A DNA stretch of 64,000 bases, taken from Lacihabitans sp. CS3-21. Its GTDB lineage: Bacteria; Bacteroidota; Bacteroidia; Cytophagales; Spirosomataceae. The translations under genes were made by a program, and so were the position numbers. Below are positions 61,307 to 64,000 of this stretch, piece after piece; within the stretch, counting starts at the first letter, position 1; every line of letters starts with the position of its first letter. The notes under the pieces were generated by a model. It saw only the letters and a list, made by a program, of their open reading frames with translations. It searched no databases and was not told where the DNA came from. Where the stretch lies: the NCBI RefSeq assembly GCF_024343675.1, contig NZ_RJUD01000012.1, positions 38,266 through 102,265 of the forward strand. The letters run 5' to 3'.

Positions 61307-64000
61307 ATGCCAAAAAATTCTAGCATTAAATCAGTCCTAATCATCGGTTCAGGACCAATTGTTATAGGCCAAGCATGTGAATTTGACTACTCAGGGTCGC
61401 AAGCAGCAAGATCAATCAGACAAGAAGGAATAGAAGTTGCCTTGATTAATTCCAATCCAGCGACTATCATGACCGACCCAATGAACGCTGATTTTGTGTA
61501 TTTAAAGCCGCTCGAAAAGAAATCTATCAAAGAAATTTTGATAAAACACCAAGAAATGGGTAGACCCATTACCCACGTTTTACCAACCATGGGTGGTCAA
61601 ACAGCTCTAAATCTCGCCATTGATTGTGAAAATGCAGGTGTTTGGAAAAAATACGGTGTAGAAATCATCGGAGTGGATATCAAAGCCATCGAAACTACTG
61701 AGGATCGAGAGCTTTTTCGCCAAAAAATGATAGAAATCGGTGTGGGTGTTTGTAAAGGACGCACCGCTAAATCTTTCTTAGAAGGAAAAGAAATCGCCCA
61801 AGAAATCGGGTTTCCTCTCGTAATTCGTCCTTCATACACATTAGGTGGTACAGGTGGCGGTTTTGTAAATACACCAGAAGAATTTGATGCAGCCTTAAAC
61901 CATGGCCTACATGCTTCTCCAGTCCATGAAGTATTGGTAGAGCAATCCATTTTAGGTTGGAAAGAATATGAATTAGAACTTTTGCGTGATCACAACCAAA
62001 ACATTGTGATTATCTGTACGATAGAAAACTTCGACCCAATGGGTGTGCACACAGGTGACTCCATAACGGTAGCTCCAGCCATGACCTTGCCTGATACTAT
62101 CTATCAGAAAATGCGTGACATGGCCATCAAGATGATGAACGCCATTGGTCAGTTTGCGGGAGGTTGTAATGTTCAGTTTTCATTGAATCCTGACACAGAC
62201 GAAATCATCGCCATCGAAATCAACCCGCGTGTGAGCCGTTCGTCAGCCTTGGCTTCAAAAGCTACGGGTTATCCAATTGCTAAAATCGCTGCCAAAATGG
62301 CGATTGGCTACAATTTAGATGAGTTGATTAACCCGATAACAGGCTCAACATCAGCATTTTTCGAACCAGCTATCGACTACGTAATTGTAAAAGTTCCGAG
62401 ATGGAATTTCGATAAATTCCCAGGCTGTGACCGTCGTTTGGGCTTACAGATGAAATCTGTGGGTGAAACTATGGGAATCGGACGTAATTTCCAAGAGGCT
62501 TTGCAAAAAGCTTGTCAGTCGCTTGAAATCAAAAGAAACGGATTGGGAGCTGACGGCAGAGAAGAAAGAGATCAAGAGAAATTGAAATACAGTTTGGCCA
62601 ATCCATCGTGGGACAGACTTTTCCACGTTTATGATGCCTTTAAGGCAGGTTTGTCGTTCAAAACGATTCAGAATCTAACCAAAATAGATAAGTGGTTCTT
62701 GCACCAGATAGAGGAAATGATTCAACTGGAGCACAAAATCGAGACTTTCAGATTGGATTCTTTGCCAAAAGAGATCCTGTTAGACGCCAAACAAAAAGGC
62801 TATGCAGACAGACAGCTGGCTCATTTGCTTAGATGTAAAGAAAGCGAGGTGACTTCTAAGCGTAAAGGTATGGGCATCAACAGAGTTTTCAAATGTGTGG
62901 ATACTTGTTCTGCTGAATTTGAAGCCAAAACACCTTACTTCTATTCTACCTTCTCAGCATCCGAAGAAAATCCTGAAAATGAGTCGATTGTATCTGATAG
63001 AAAGAAAATAGTTGTCTTAGGTTCTGGTCCTAACCGTATCGGACAAGGAATCGAATTTGATTACTCTTGTGTGCATGGAGTGTTGGCAGCCAAAGAAATG
63101 GGCTACGAAACCATCATGATCAACTGTAACCCAGAGACGGTTTCCACAGACCCAGATATTGCTGATAAACTATATTTTGAGCCAGTTTTCTGGGAGAATG
63201 TTTTCGATATCATCGAGCACGAAAAACCTGAAGGAGTAATTGTTCAGCTAGGTGGACAAACAGCCTTAAAAATGGCGGAGAAGTTCACCAAATATGGCAT
63301 CAAAATCATCGGTACTTCATACGAAGCCCTCGATTTGGCCGAAGACAGAGGTCGTTTCTCTGAAAAATTGAGAGAATTAGACATTCCTTATCCGCCATTT
63401 GATACCGTAAGAACTGCAGATAGAGCAGTAGAAGTTTCTAAATCATTAGGCTTCCCACTTTTGGTTCGTCCAAGCTATGTATTGGGTGGCCAAAGTATGA
63501 AAATTGTCATCAATGAGACCGAACTGGAGCAACATGTGGTGAAAATCCTGAACGATATTCCTGATAACAATATTCTTTTGGATCATTTCCTCGAGAACGC
63601 CATAGAAGCAGAAGCCGACGCCATTTGCGACGGAACTGATGCTTACATCATCGGTATCATGGAGCATATCGAGCCTGCAGGTATTCACTCGGGCGACTCT
63701 TATGCGGTATTGCCAGCCTTTGATTTGAGCGAAAACGTCATCAAACAAATAGAAGAATATACCAAGCGTATCGCCATAGCCCTTGACACTAAAGGCCTGA
63801 TAAACATACAGTTTGCCATCAAAGACGAGAAAGTGTATGTGATAGAAGCCAACCCAAGGGCCTCACGCACGGTGCCGTTTATATGCAAAGCCTACCAAGA
63901 GCCGTATGTAAACTACGCCACCAAAGTGATGTTGGGAGCCAAAGTGAAAGACTTTGATTTCAAACCAGTGAAAGAAGGTTACGCCATCAAAATACCGGTA
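61307..64000 (+). CDS. carB: Carbamoyl-phosphate synthase large subunit (3' part beyond window)
   Basis: Makes carbamoyl phosphate for pyrimidines and arginine; glutaminase partner CarA is not in the window. The frame is open from the ATG at 61307 to the window end (898 codons), with no stop. IIGSGPIVIGQACEFDYSGS begins the first ATP-grasp module; RPSYTLGGTGGGF, ALEINPRVSRSSALASKATG follow. The second module begins VVLGSGPNRIGQGIEFDYSC and includes RPSYVLGGQSMKIV and IEANPRASRTVPF. These are the two duplicated halves of CarB. Little beyond the C-terminal end is missing. Confidence 0.97.
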   Translation, partial: MPKNSSIKSVLIIGSGPIVIGQACEFDYSGSQAARSIRQEGIEVALINSNPATIMTDPMNADFVYLKPLEKKSIKEILIKHQEMGRPITHVLPTMGGQTALNLAIDCENAGVWKKYGVEIIGVDIKAIETTEDRELFRQKMIEIGVGVCKGRTAKSFLEGKEIAQEIGFPLVIRPSYTLGGTGGGFVNTPEEFDAALNHGLHASPVHEVLVEQSILGWKEYELELLRDHNQNIVIICTIENFDPMGVHTGDSITVAPAMTLPDTIYQKMRDMAIKMMNAIGQFAGGCNVQFSLNPDTDEIIAIEINPRVSRSSALASKATGYPIAKIAAKMAIGYNLDELINPITGSTSAFFEPAIDYVIVKVPRWNFDKFPGCDRRLGLQMKSVGETMGIGRNFQEALQKACQSLEIKRNGLGADGREERDQEKLKYSLANPSWDRLFHVYDAFKAGLSFKTIQNLTKIDKWFLHQIEEMIQLEHKIETFRLDSLPKEILLDAKQKGYADRQLAHLLRCKESEVTSKRKGMGINRVFKCVDTCSAEFEAKTPYFYSTFSASEENPENESIVSDRKKIVVLGSGPNRIGQGIEFDYSCVHGVLAAKEMGYETIMINCNPETVSTDPDIADKLYFEPVFWENVFDIIEHEKPEGVIVQLGGQTALKMAEKFTKYGIKIIGTSYEALDLAEDRGRFSEKLRELDIPYPPFDTVRTADRAVEVSKSLGFPLLVRPSYVLGGQSMKIVINETELEQHVVKILNDIPDNNILLDHFLENAIEAEADAICDGTDAYIIGIMEHIEPAGIHSGDSYAVLPAFDLSENVIKQIEEYTKRIAIALDTKGLINIQFAIKDEKVYVIEANPRASRTVPFICKAYQEPYVNYATKVMLGAKVKDFDFKPVKEGYAIKIPV

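Noticed and set aside
1..64000. CRISPR arrays, transposases, integrases, phage genes
   Set aside because: No regularly spaced repeats and no such proteins were found on either strand.

Overview
The window is AT-rich chromosomal DNA from a Bacteroidota bacterium, most likely of the order Cytophagales. The evidence is a SusC/SusD pair, a type IX secretion (T9SS) sorting domain on a secreted GH44 glycosidase, an ELWxxDGT-repeat surface protein, the long (two-part) IspG, and repeated matches to the Bacteroidota promoter (TTTG, about 19 to 23 bases, TAnnTTTG). Order-level placement is an inference from gene content. I see no phage, insertion sequence, integrase or CRISPR array.

Layout. 1-9 kb: ispG, queE, a secreted GH44 enzyme with a T9SS tail, a GNAT acetyltransferase, an outer-membrane-type protein, a D-2-hydroxyacid dehydrogenase and an RsmB-family rRNA methyltransferase. 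9-14 kb: an Rrf2 regulator broken by an internal deletion, an aldehyde dehydrogenase that overlaps it, a RecD-like helicase and corA. 14-18 kb, minus strand: dapA, a PAP2 protein, a 45-residue membrane peptide, copA and a free copper-binding HMA domain, probably one transcription unit. 18-30 kb: an island of secreted or surface proteins mixed with four regulators (LuxR response regulator, TPR histidine kinase, LytTR protein, LuxR protein). Four copies of a 20-bp dyad and one perfect 22-bp palindrome lie in its intergenic regions. 30-41 kb: ispF, an M16 peptidase, small membrane proteins, a Tat-exported glycosylasparaginase with a sulfatase, gpmI, a GT2 plus multi-membrane glycosyltransferase pair and a Band-7 protein. 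41-54 kb: SusCD, GMC and DAO flavoenzymes, an ALDH7-type dehydrogenase and a tandem of two probable secreted metal-dependent hydrolases. 54-64 kb: a flippase/GT2/deacetylase operon, ruvC, three tRNA genes (Ser, Pro, Arg), a Ppx/GppA phosphatase, rqcH and the 5' part of carB, which runs off the window.

Most genes are housekeeping or ordinary surface biology. The most interesting part is 18.4-29.6 kb. There a recurrent dyad (WATCCYYAAAWTTNRGGATW) lies before the histidine kinase, before a 112-residue gene and twice before a large secreted repeat protein. This suggests a local regulon in which the kinase and its LuxR partner control surface proteins. Other points of note are the Rrf2 pseudogene behind a perfect promoter, a likely single-base frameshift at the end of the LytTR gene, and several start-site corrections supported by promoter boxes.
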